Source: Bog-473 sp036502025
Lineage (GTDB): Bacteria > Actinomycetota > Acidimicrobiia > Acidimicrobiales > RAAP-2
Direction: 5' to 3'
NCBI GenBank assembly: GCA_036502025.1
Contig: DASXZJ010000077.1
Span: forward strand, 1-64,000
DNA: 64,000 nt
This document shows positions 17,274 to 25,294 of this stretch, piece after piece. The notes under the pieces are model-generated. The model ran no database searches. It was not told the origin of the DNA and saw nothing but the letters and a program-made list of their open reading frames with translations. Within the stretch, counting starts at the first letter, position 1. Each line of letters starts with the position of its first letter. Both the position numbers and the translations under genes were made by a program.

Positions 17274-20200
17274 TCAGAGGGTGATGGAGATGAGACCGGC
17301 TGAACCATTCGACCCGGTGTACGAGCCATTCCCGGCGTACGTTGCCGTGAAGCCTCCGGTCAGATCAACCTCTAGTGATCCTGCGAGGGTGGGCGTGCAC
17401 GTTGCCACGCCCAGGGCATTGGTAACGCCTGAGCACACCACCGGTCCACCGGGACTGGCAACTGCGCTGAAGACCAGGGTCTGACCCGCAATGGGCACGC
17501 CCGCCGCCGTCGTCAGGGTGGCGAAGAGCGGCCCGAGTGAGAGCACGCCGTTGGGTGTGAGCAGGTTGGCCAGGTTGTAGGTCAAGACTGCTGCCCTCGC
17601 CACCACCTTGGTGCCTCCCGCGGTCACCGTGACCGTGACCGGCCCCGACACACTGACCCCGAAGTCGGGATCACCCGAGTACGACGCCGTGATGCTGTGC
17701 GTACCGGTTGCCAGCAGCGAGGTGGTGAACGAGGCCTTGGACGACGTTCCGGTGCCGTTGGCCACAGTCTGGGTCGACAGCACCGTGCTGCCGTCCTTGA
17801 ACGTCACCGTTCCCGTCGGATTGCCGGGGCCGGTGGTGTGGGTCACCGTCGCCACCAGGGTGAGCGGCTGACCGAAGATCACCGGGTTGGGCGTCGCCGT
17901 GAGCGTCGTGACGGTGGGAATGGACGACACCACGAAGGTGAACGATCCGGACGTCCCGAGGAAGTTGGCATCACCCGAGGTGACGTAGGAGACCGTGTAG
18001 GTGCCGGGCAGTAGGCCGGTGGCGGCGCCGCTGGTGGCCGTGCCACCGCTGACCGTCACCGGTGCGCCGAAGGGAGCCCCGTTGAGGCGGAACTGCACCG
18101 ATCCACCGGGGGTACCGACACCTGGAGCCGTGGCCGAGAGGACGACCTTGAAGGTCACCGACTGGCCGAACGAGGCCGGGTTGGCCGAGGACGAACCCGT
18201 GGCGGTGGTCCCGGACTGCTGGACCTCCTGGGTGATCACGTCACCGCTGCCCTCGAAGGCCTGGGGAATCCCCGCCCCGCTGAGACCGCTGTAGGTGGCG
18301 ATCACCGAGTGGCCGCCGGCGAGGAGCGCCGACGTCGTCGTCACCGATGCGGTGGCTGTCCAACCCGTGGTCTGTGAGCCGGTGCCACCCGAGAGGGTGA
18401 CAGGACCGCCGAGGTTGTTGCCGTCGACGCTGAACTGGACGGTGCCAGCCGGGGCGTTCACGGCATCCTGGAGGGCCCCCACCGAAACGGTGGCGGTGAA
18501 GGTCACCATCTGGCCGAACACCGAGGTGTTAGGCGAGCTGTTGGCCGGCGACTCCGAACTGGTCAGAGCGGTGCTGGTCGCCGCGGTGGGCGGCGGTGGG
18601 CTGACCACCTGATCGAACGGAGGCGCCGAGGAGCTTCCCGTGAAGTTCCCATCACCGCCGTACGAGGCGGTGATGTAGTTGTCCCCGATGCTGAGACTCG
18701 ACAACTGGAGGGTCGCCTGGGCGCCCGCCGAGCCGGTCGGGCTCAGGTTGGACGTGCCGATCACCGTCGAGCACGGCGCCGTGGTCGGGCAGTCGAAGAA
18801 CGTGACCGTGCCGGTGGGGTTACCGCCGGCCTGGGGCGACACGTTGGCCGTGAATGTCACGGGCTGGTTGACCACCGAGCCGGTGGTGCCGGTCGAACTC
18901 ACCAGCGAGGTCGCCGTCGTGGCCTGATCGACCGCCTGGGCAAGCGAGCCGCTACTGGTCGAGAAGTTCGTGGTCCCGACGTAGGTAGCGGTGATCGAAT
19001 TCGTCCCGGCAGGCAGGCCGGCCGAGTCCGAGATCGAGGCCGATCCTCCCGAGAGCGTCAGGGGCCCACCCTGGTTGACCCCGTTGATCGCCACCTGCAC
19101 CTGGCCGGTCGGAACAGCCGTGTCACCGGCTGGGCCGGCGACCGTGACGCTGTAGGTGACGGGCTGGAACGCCACCGGGGTACCCGGAGGGGTCGAGAGC
19201 GCGATGGTGGTGGTGGTCGGCGCGATGGCGATGGTCACGGAGACCGGGTTCGAGTTCGACGGGGCGAACTGAACGTTGTTGTCGCCGTTGTAATCAGCCG
19301 TGAGCGAGTGCCCGCCAACCGCCAGCGACGAAGTGGTGAAGGTCGCCGTGTCCGGGGACCCACCGCTCAGGGTGGAGGTGCCGAGCAGGGTCGAGCCGTC
19401 GAAGAAGCTGACGGCGTTGTTGGTGTTGTCGACCGTGGGACTCACCGTGGCGGTGAGCGTCTCCGTCTGGCCGAACACCGAGCCACTGGGCACCACGGCC
19501 AATGTCGTGGTCGTGGGCGTCAGCGGGTTGTGGACGCTGTAGGCCGGGAGGGCACCCGACGAGGTGGCGTAATCCGTGTTGCCGCTGTACGTGGCCACGA
19601 TGTTGTAGGTGTTGACCGCCAGGGTCGCCGTGTTCAGGGCGGCGCTGGTCGCCGAACCCGTACCCGAGACGGGCACCGGCGAGCCGATGGGCGCCCCGTT
19701 GATGGTGAAGGACACCGTGGCGCCGGCGGCGATGCTGCCGAAAGCCGGGCCCGTGGGTGAGACCTGGGCCGTGAACGTCACCAGGTCCCCGATGGTCGCC
19801 GTGGTCTCGGACGCCGTGAGGGTCGTGCTCGTCGGGTCCAGGGTGACGGTGAACGGCGAGGTGCCGCTGCTAGCCGTATCGATCGGACCGCCGGCGTAGC
19901 TAGCCGTGAGGGTGTAGGGCGTGCCACTCGGAGTAGCGGTGATGGGCAGGTTTGCCGTGGCGATGCCGTTGGCACCGGTGTTGGCCGTGACCGTTCCGGC
20001 CTGGCCCGTCATGGAGAAGGTGACCGATCCACCCGAGACGGGCGCTCCAGTTGCCTGATCCTTGACGAGAGCCGATACGGCTGCCGAAGTCCCAACGGCT
20101 GCGGTTGTCGCTCCGTTGTAAGTCGTGGTGGTGCAGTCCTGCGGGCTCACTTCGAGCGTGAGGACGTTGGTGGCGGCTCCGCTGGTCACGGTGACGCCGA

Positions 20201-21428
20201 AGGTGCCGTTGACCCCGGGCTTGTTGAGCCCGTCGGCCAGGTTCGGCGCAACGATGGTCGCCGAGTAGGCGCCCGAAGGCGAGGAACTGGTCGTGTTGGT
20301 GGTGACGAAGTGTCCGGGTGTGATGGTGGACTCGTCAACGCCGATGGCTACTGCGCTGGCCGACCCGTTGGATAGGGCTCCGCTCACCGTCAGCACTTGA
20401 CCACCGCAGGCGAGCCCGCTCGTCGTGCCGGCGATCGCCTCGGTCACGGCCGTGCTCGGTGCCGGGGTGCTGGCCGCGGTCAGGTTCTTGGTCTCGTCTT
20501 CACACGTGGCGGTCGCGGCAGAACTGCAGGTCTGGCCCTGCGGAAGACCGGTCAGGAAGTTGTCGAGAACGATGTTGTGGTACGTGTTCGACCAGGCTTG
20601 GGTATCCGAAGTCAGATCGGTGACGTCGTTGTAGTTGACGGAGTCGACCGGGATGTTGGCTGCGATGGTCGGGCTCGCCGTGGTCGACGTGCTGGTGGCG
20701 GTGGCGTTGATCGGGCCGTAGGAGTCGATGGGGTCCGTGCCGCTGAGTGACTCGGCTCCGGTACCGACGTACGACACCACGCCGCTGTCGTAAACACTGG
20801 TGTTCTCGAGCCACTGGTCACCGGAGTGCAGGCGGAAGTCTTCGTTCACCTGCGCCGGCGTGTAGACGTCGTCGTTGACCAAGTTGATGGTGACCGTCTC
20901 GAGCCCACCGACGGCGGTACCGACGATGGTCTGCGTCTGGTCTGTCTCGACCGAGGCCAGGTTTCCGACTTCCAGCCACTCGCTGCCCGTCGTGCCCGAG
21001 GCACCATTTTGGACGGAGAGAGTCTCGCCATCAGCGGTTCCGGTTCCCGAGGTGACGCCGCCGGAGAAGTTCACCTGGTACGCCTGGTAGGTACCGACAG
21101 GGGTCGCGCCGGGGGTTGATGAATTGCACACGCCGCCGGTGTACGACGTCGGGCACGTGTAGTTGGTGTGCGACACGATGCCCTGCACCGTGTACTTCAC
21201 GCTCTCGCCGATTTGAAAGAACCCCGTGCCGGGATCGTTGATCGTGAATTCCTCGTTATAAGTCCAGTTCCAACCGGGCTGCCACGCGGACGTGTCATCA
21301 CCGGCAGTCTGCACGGGTGATGCGCCGGCGGGAGCCGATGTGGTTGCCACCACGAGTCCACTCAGGAATCCACTCAGGCTGGTGACAGCCAAGAGGGGCA
21401 TGAGGATTTTGACGAATCGATTACGCAC
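17274..21428 (-). CDS. Giant secreted Ig-like repeat protein (about 7-8 repeats)
   Basis: 1384 aa with a signal peptide (KILMPLLAVTSLSGFLSGLVVA). A Tyr/Trp-rich N-terminal region (about 40-420, WQPGWNWTYNEEF) has no recognised domain. About seven or eight Ig-like repeats follow, then a C-terminal domain (PIAGQTLVFSA...ATYAGNGSYTGSNGS) homologous to the end of the downstream protein. GTG start with GGAAAGG upstream. The next gene starts 59 bp downstream with its own strong SD, so the two are probably one transcript and arose by duplication with divergent N-termini. No anchor motif is seen. A surface adhesin is likely. Confidence 0.82.
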   Translation of the reverse strand: MRNRFVKILMPLLAVTSLSGFLSGLVVATTSAPAGASPVQTAGDDTSAWQPGWNWTYNEEFTINDPGTGFFQIGESVKYTVQGIVSHTNYTCPTSYTGGVCNSSTPGATPVGTYQAYQVNFSGGVTSGTGTADGETLSVQNGASGTTGSEWLEVGNLASVETDQTQTIVGTAVGGLETVTINLVNDDVYTPAQVNEDFRLHSGDQWLENTSVYDSGVVSYVGTGAESLSGTDPIDSYGPINATATSTSTTASPTIAANIPVDSVNYNDVTDLTSDTQAWSNTYHNIVLDNFLTGLPQGQTCSSAATATCEDETKNLTAASTPAPSTAVTEAIAGTTSGLACGGQVLTVSGALSNGSASAVAIGVDESTITPGHFVTTNTTSSSPSGAYSATIVAPNLADGLNKPGVNGTFGVTVTSGAATNVLTLEVSPQDCTTTTYNGATTAAVGTSAAVSALVKDQATGAPVSGGSVTFSMTGQAGTVTANTGANGIATANLPITATPSGTPYTLTASYAGGPIDTASSGTSPFTVTLDPTSTTLTASETTATIGDLVTFTAQVSPTGPAFGSIAAGATVSFTINGAPIGSPVPVSGTGSATSAALNTATLAVNTYNIVATYSGNTDYATSSGALPAYSVHNPLTPTTTTLAVVPSGSVFGQTETLTATVSPTVDNTNNAVSFFDGSTLLGTSTLSGGSPDTATFTTSSLAVGGHSLTADYNGDNNVQFAPSNSNPVSVTIAIAPTTTTIALSTPPGTPVAFQPVTYSVTVAGPAGDTAVPTGQVQVAINGVNQGGPLTLSGGSASISDSAGLPAGTNSITATYVGTTNFSTSSGSLAQAVDQATTATSLVSSTGTTGSVVNQPVTFTANVSPQAGGNPTGTVTFFDCPTTAPCSTVIGTSNLSPTGSAGAQATLQLSSLSIGDNYITASYGGDGNFTGSSSAPPFDQVVSPPPPTAATSTALTSSESPANSSPNTSVFGQMVTFTATVSVGALQDAVNAPAGTVQFSVDGNNLGGPVTLSGGTGSQTTGWTATASVTTTSALLAGGHSVIATYSGLSGAGIPQAFEGSGDVITQEVQQSGTTATGSSSANPASFGQSVTFKVVLSATAPGVGTPGGSVQFRLNGAPFGAPVTVSGGTATSGAATGLLPGTYTVSYVTSGDANFLGTSGSFTFVVSSIPTVTTLTATPNPVIFGQPLTLVATVTHTTGPGNPTGTVTFKDGSTVLSTQTVANGTGTSSKASFTTSLLATGTHSITASYSGDPDFGVSVSGPVTVTVTAGGTKVVARAAVLTYNLANLLTPNGVLSLGPLFATLTTAAGVPIAGQTLVFSAVASPGGPVVCSGVTNALGVATCTPTLAGSLEVDLTGGFTATYAGNGSYTGSNGSAGLISITL

Positions 21429-21978
21429 CGCCCAACCTTTCCGCGCACTCTCCCCCGTGTGAAACCCCGCCTTTGAGGTCCCGCCAAATGAGAGCCGCCA
21501 AGTACGTACCTATCGGTATGTGTCTGCATGGTAACTAAACCCTCCCCGCATTGCAACCGGGACAAATTTGGACTTGACCACGGGAAATGCCACCAGCGGG
21601 GGTTGCAACACATTCCTAAAAGGGTCTCCGGTCAGGGAGACTCTGTCGGATCAGCGCCATTCCTCCGGGGAGCAGGAAAATTTCGGACCGACACCCTCTT
21701 GCCATGAGTTGTTCGCGGCAGGTTCGCCTGTCGCTGATCGAAAAGAAGCAGCGCTTCATCCTTCAACTGGTTCGTCATCGATGCATCACTGACGTCCATC
21801 GATGACGGCGACAGTGCCGAAAGTTCGAGGGTTGCCTCCCAAGCGAATCGAAGCGAACTTGGCGTCGTAGTGCGGTCCGAGACCGGTCGATCCGCAGCCC
21901 GCTCGGCACGACCTTCGTTCGTGGCCCGACCCCTATGGTTGGTGCCCTTACTGAGATGACCGAGCATGAGAGGCACGA
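21429..21978. other. Divergent intergenic region before lasso exporter gene
   Basis: About 550 bp without a convincing gene, and less G+C-rich than the flanks. It contains an inverted pair TTGCAACC (21551-21558) and GGTTGCAA (21601-21608), and a hairpin at 21621-21644 (GTCTCC/GGAGAC core, 9-bp stem with one G-U, 6-nt loop). Either could be a regulator site or a leader structure. Promoters for the Ig-like operon (minus) and the exporter (plus) must lie here. No RRE-like reading frame was found. Confidence 0.55.
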
Positions 21979-23808
21979 GTGAAACTCCTCAACCTGCCGC
22001 CCATCCTGCAACACCGCGTGGCGAAGGGGACAACCCGGCGCGCCTTGAAATTTGCCCGGCCATTTCGGACGTTGATCCTCGTTTTCGTGACGATCATCAT
22101 CGTCGACGCTTTCACCGCGTCGTCGGTGCCACTGATCATCAGGGGCATCATCAACAACGGCATCGGTGCGCACGACAAGAACCTCATCATCCTGCTGGCC
22201 GTTGTCCTGGGGGTCGTGACTCTCCTCGACCAAGCCATGGGTGTCGTCATCAGCTACCTCTCGGCGCGCATCGGTCAAGGCATCATCTTCGAGCTCCGCT
22301 CGGTCGTCTACCGGCACGTGCAGAGCCTGCCCCTCGCCTTCTTCACCAGGACGCAGACCGGCTCGCTGATGAGCCGCCTCGACAATGACGTTAACGGCGC
22401 GCAGCAGGCGTTCAGCGATCTGCTGTCGGTCATCGTGGGGAACGTCTTCAACATCGCCATTGCCTTCGTCGTCATGCTGACGTTGTCGTGGGAGATCTCG
22501 CTCATCGCGTTGGTCGCGCTACCAGTCGGGATCGTGCTGGCACGGTTCGCCAGTCACCGTCTCGCCGGTTTCGCCCGAGCGAACTACCAACTCCTCGCTG
22601 AGTTGAGCACGCAGATGAGCGAGCGCTTCAATGTGGGCGGCGCGCTGTTGGTTACGCTCTTCGGTCGTCCAGCGGCAGAAGCCGCCCTGTACGAAGGCAC
22701 CTCAGGGAAGGTGCGCGATCTCGGCGTCCGCATGGCCGTCTACTCGCGGTTGTTCACCGCGACATTGCTCACCATGGCCGGCCTCATCACCGCGTTGATC
22801 TTCGGTTGGGGCGGGGTGCTCGTGTCAGAGAGGACCTTGACGCTCGGGACAGTCGTCGCGCTGGCGACGTACCTCGGACGGCTGTACGGCCCGCTGATCT
22901 CGCTCGGCAATGCGCCGGTCGACGTCATGAACGCACTCGTCTCGTTCGAACGCCTCTTCGAGGTCCTCGACGTGTCATCTGGTGTCCGTCAGCGGCCGGA
23001 CGCAGTGGACATCCCGTCCGGACCGGCCCGGATCGTGGTCGACCATGTGGACTTCTCCTACCCCGGGCGCGCGGGCACATCGATCCAATCGCTCGAACCT
23101 GAGTCGGCCACTGCAGACTCGGTGACTCCCCAAGTCCTCTTCGATGTCTCCTTCGTCATGGAGCCGGGACAGCTCGTCGCACTGCTCGGCCACACGGGCG
23201 CCGGCAAGACGACCATCAGCTACCTGGTGCGCCACCTCTATGAGGTCACGAGCGGGAGGATCACGGTCAACGGGATCAACGTGCATGACGCGACCCTGAC
23301 CTCGATGCAGGACTGTATGGGCATGGTCACCCAGGACGTCCACCTCTTCCACGACACCGTTCGCTCAAACCTCTTGTACGCGCGGCCAGACGCTTCGGAG
23401 GAGGAGTTGTTCGACGTGCTCGACCGGGCGAGGCTGCTGGCGACGATTCAGCAGTTGCCGCACGGTCTCGATACCGTGGTAGGTGACCGGGGCTTTCGGC
23501 TCTCGGGCGGAGAGAAGCAGCGCCTCGCCATCGCCCGGCTCTTGCTCAAGGCGCCGGCGGTCGTGATCCTCGACGAGGCGACGGCGCACCTGGACTCAGA
23601 AACCGAGCAGGCCGTGCAAAGTGCGTTACTCCATGCCCTGGAGGGACGGACTTCCCTGGTGATCGCCCATCGGCTGTCCACGGTCCGCCGAGCCGACCTG
23701 ATCCTGGTGCTCGACCACGGACGGATCGTGGAACGGGGTACGCACGACGAGCTGATGGAGGCGAGGGGGCACTACTTCGATCTCCACCATTCACAACTCG
23801 CGCCCTAG
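21979..23808 (+). CDS. ABC transporter (membrane + ATPase), probable lasso-peptide exporter
   Basis: 609 aa type I exporter half-transporter. Residues about 30-320 hold six membrane segments. The ATPase domain has Walker A GHTGAGKTT, signature RLSGGEKQRL, Walker B VVILDEAT and the switch His in VIAHRLSTV. About 20 extra residues interrupt the start of the ATPase domain after FSYPGRAG. The GTG start has GAGAGG 5 nt upstream. It converges on two lasso-type precursor genes, and lasso clusters commonly carry such an exporter (D protein) for export and immunity. A TTA codon at 23626 is rare here. A general multidrug role remains possible. Confidence 0.85.
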   Translation: MKLLNLPPILQHRVAKGTTRRALKFARPFRTLILVFVTIIIVDAFTASSVPLIIRGIINNGIGAHDKNLIILLAVVLGVVTLLDQAMGVVISYLSARIGQGIIFELRSVVYRHVQSLPLAFFTRTQTGSLMSRLDNDVNGAQQAFSDLLSVIVGNVFNIAIAFVVMLTLSWEISLIALVALPVGIVLARFASHRLAGFARANYQLLAELSTQMSERFNVGGALLVTLFGRPAAEAALYEGTSGKVRDLGVRMAVYSRLFTATLLTMAGLITALIFGWGGVLVSERTLTLGTVVALATYLGRLYGPLISLGNAPVDVMNALVSFERLFEVLDVSSGVRQRPDAVDIPSGPARIVVDHVDFSYPGRAGTSIQSLEPESATADSVTPQVLFDVSFVMEPGQLVALLGHTGAGKTTISYLVRHLYEVTSGRITVNGINVHDATLTSMQDCMGMVTQDVHLFHDTVRSNLLYARPDASEEELFDVLDRARLLATIQQLPHGLDTVVGDRGFRLSGGEKQRLAIARLLLKAPAVVILDEATAHLDSETEQAVQSALLHALEGRTSLVIAHRLSTVRRADLILVLDHGRIVERGTHDELMEARGHYFDLHHSQLAP

Positions 23809-23823
23809 CCCGGACATGACAAA

Positions 23824-23844
23824 GCGCGGACATGAAGTCCGCGC
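23824..23844. terminator. Terminator hairpin between exporter and lasso precursor
   Basis: GCGCGGAC (23824-23831) pairs perfectly with GTCCGCGC (23837-23844) over a 5-nt loop. On the minus strand it is followed by TTTGT, so it can end transcription of the precursor gene; on the plus strand it follows the exporter stop by 15 nt. Confidence 0.7.
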
Positions 23845-23863
23845 CGGTCACTTGCTCCTTGAG

Positions 23864-23881
23864 TGCGACCGGGTGGTCGCA
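23864..23881 (-). terminator. Hairpin 8 nt after the first lasso precursor
   Basis: TGCGACC (23864-23870) and GGTCGCA (23875-23881) form a perfect 7-bp stem with a 4-nt loop, 8 nt past the stop codon of the precursor. No U-tract follows. It may stabilise the short mRNA or act with the neighbouring hairpin at 23824. Confidence 0.5.
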
Positions 23882-23889
23882 GCCGTTGG

Positions 23890-24039
23890 TTAGGGGATGA
23901 TCGAGATGATGGAGGCGTTGGCCGCCAGCAGCGCGTCACCCACGATGTTGATGTGTGAACCCATGGTGAGCTCGGAGAGCGTCCCCAGAACGGTCAGAGA
24001 CGGTGCCTCGTACTCTCCGTTCGCCAGTTCTTCCGCCAT
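23890..24039 (-). CDS. Lasso-peptide precursor A1 (49 aa)
   Basis: Small gene with AAGGGAG about 8 nt before the ATG. The leader has YEAPSLTVLG (10-19), the Y-x-x-P-x-L-x-x-x-G signature that RRE domains recognise in lasso leaders, then TLSELTM (20-26). Thr25 sits at the -2 position before the predicted cleavage. The core then starts at Gly27 and is 23 residues long. The first nine residues are GSHINIVGD, so the Asp at core position 9 can close a 9-residue macrolactam with Gly1. The tail is hydrophobic and ends IISIIP. There is no Cys, so it is not a lanthipeptide. Processing is inferred from family rules. Confidence 0.82.
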   Translation of the reverse strand: MAEELANGEYEAPSLTVLGTLSELTMGSHINIVGDALLAANASIISIIP

Positions 24040-24078
24040 TAAGAACTCCCTTCAAGACTGCTCTGGTAAGTGACGACC

Positions 24079-24107
24079 ACTATACACATACTCAAAGGTA
24101 CGCACAA
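24079..24107 (-). promoter_or_regulatory. Promoter of lasso precursor A1
   Basis: On the minus strand TTGTGC (-35, 24107-24102) and TATAGT (-10, 24084-24079) are 17 bp apart, close to the sigma-A-type consensus. The expected transcript start is about 33 nt before the A1 start codon. This gives A1 its own promoter, separate from A2. Confidence 0.6.
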
Positions 24108-24135
24108 CCTGCCCGGGGCGTACCCCTGATCGGCG

Positions 24136-24150
24136 ACTGGCGCCGCCAGT
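24136..24150 (-). terminator. Short hairpin between the two lasso precursors
   Basis: ACTGGC (24136-24141) pairs with GCCAGT (24145-24150) over a 3-nt loop, starting 18 nt after the A2 stop codon. There is no clear U-tract. It could weaken read-through from A2 into A1. Confidence 0.35.
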
Positions 24151-24168
24151 TCGGGACTCTGGGTCTAC

Positions 24169-24330
24169 CTAGAGGATGCCGATGTGCACGAACACATCGA
24201 CAATGGAGCCGACCGAAAGGAGCACGTCGGCCACCAGGCCGGTTCCGCTACCCATCGTGAGCTCGGAAAGCGTTCCCAGGACCTGCAATGCCGGCGGCTC
24301 GTAGCCATCGACCGTAAGTACCTCCGCCAC
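24169..24330 (-). CDS. Lasso-peptide precursor A2 (53 aa)
   Basis: GTG start preceded by a strong AAAGGAG with 5-nt spacing. The leader has YEPPALQVLG (10-19) and TLSELTM (20-26), with Thr25 at the predicted -2 position. Residues 17-28 are identical to A1 across the leader/core junction. The core starts at Gly27 and is 27 residues. Its first nine residues are GSGTGLVAD, again with Asp at core position 9 for a 9-residue ring. The tail contains a second Asp (core 19) and one His, and ends HIGIL. No Cys. It is the sister of A1 with a different core, so one set of enzymes probably matures both. Confidence 0.83.
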   Translation of the reverse strand: MAEVLTVDGYEPPALQVLGTLSELTMGSGTGLVADVLLSVGSIVDVFVHIGIL

Positions 24331-24379
24331 GGGGACTCCTTTCAATGTTGCAGTTTGCCTACTGCTAACTACGCAGAAG

Positions 24380-24406
24380 CATATAAGAAGGATTGACCAG
24401 GTTCAA
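24380..24406 (-). promoter_or_regulatory. Possible promoter of lasso precursor A2
   Basis: Minus-strand TTGAAC (24406-24401) and TATATG (24385-24380) are separated by only 15 bp, shorter than ideal. The surrounding 80 bp are conspicuously A+T-rich for this genome and divide A2 from the divergent HPr-kinase-like gene, so a promoter is expected here. Confidence 0.35.
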
Positions 24407-24439
24407 AAATAGTTGTCGGCAGCACGTAGGGTGTGGCCG

Positions 24440-25285
24440 GTGGCCAGGGAGAACACCGCCGAAGCCGGCGCGAGGCCCCTCGGTGCCTACGGTCTGCGAC
24501 TTGAGGGATTGAACGGGGCGGCGCCGTGGATGCAGCCCCAGCAGCCCGAGGCACCCGAATTCCGGCTCCAGGTCGAGGTCGGCTCTTCCTCAGGTGCACC
24601 CTCGGTGCTCGATGAGGCTGGCGCCGACCTCTTGCTGATCGGGGGCGGGCGGCTCCAGATAAGCCGGGGCAGCCATGAGGCCCGCTTCACGCTGCCGAGG
24701 CGACCCCCGGACGAGGAGCTCCTCCACCCGTACCTGGCGCCGGCCGCCGCCCTCTTCTGGCAGTGGTCGGGCCGGGAGGCAATACACGCCGGCGCGTTCG
24801 GAGCGCTGGCAGGCGCAATTCTGGTGGCCGGCGACAAGGAAGCGGGAAAGAGCACCACCCTGGGGTGGCTGGCCCGCCAGGCCGGGGTGACGGTGCTCAC
24901 CGACGATCTCGCCGTGCTCGACGGGGGAACGGTCCTGGCCGGTCCGCGTTCAATTGACCTGCGGGTTTCGGCCGACCACTCCGGCTCGTCAGCCCACCTC
25001 GTCCGGGGCGGCGAACGTGACCGCGTCCAGCTGACCCTGGCGCCGGACGGCCTTCCGCTGGCCGGCCTCGTGGTGCTCGAATGGGCGCCGCGCCTTCAAT
25101 TCGAGCCGATCGGCTTCAAGGATCGACTCGCCATCATCGACCGCCAACGCACATTCCACGGCATCGACCCCAACCCCACCGCCATGCTCGAGCTCGGAAG
25201 CGTGCCCATGATCCGGGCGGGCCGGCCTCGCGACATGCAGCTACTGCCTGAATTCGGGCGGGCACTGCTCGACTATTTCAGCTGA
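24440..25285 (+). CDS. HPr-kinase-like ATP-binding protein of the lasso cluster
   Basis: About 281 aa. The P-loop GDKEAGKST (about 131-139) is followed by TVLTDDLAVLDG and DLRVSAD, the layout of HPr kinase/phosphorylase-like proteins found in many RiPP clusters. In the paeninodin-type lasso clusters a homologue phosphorylates the C-terminal Ser of the precursor. Neither precursor here ends in Ser, so the target may be an internal Ser or something else. The start is uncertain (GTG 24440, GTG 24431 or TTG 24413). It is divergent from precursor A2 and convergent with the cyclase gene, 9 bp apart. Confidence 0.72.
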   Translation: MARENTAEAGARPLGAYGLRLEGLNGAAPWMQPQQPEAPEFRLQVEVGSSSGAPSVLDEAGADLLLIGGGRLQISRGSHEARFTLPRRPPDEELLHPYLAPAAALFWQWSGREAIHAGAFGALAGAILVAGDKEAGKSTTLGWLARQAGVTVLTDDLAVLDGGTVLAGPRSIDLRVSADHSGSSAHLVRGGERDRVQLTLAPDGLPLAGLVVLEWAPRLQFEPIGFKDRLAIIDRQRTFHGIDPNPTAMLELGSVPMIRAGRPRDMQLLPEFGRALLDYFS

Positions 25286-25294
25286 GCAACCATT

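Noticed and set aside
21632..21976. Minus-strand frame of 114 codons as a missing RRE
   Set aside because: It shows no PqqD/RRE-like pattern, has poor composition and lies in an otherwise non-coding region.
23890..24330. Lanthipeptide, thiopeptide or sactipeptide precursor
   Set aside because: Neither small peptide contains Cys, and no LanM/LanB, YcaO or radical SAM enzyme is nearby; leader and enzymes fit lasso peptides.
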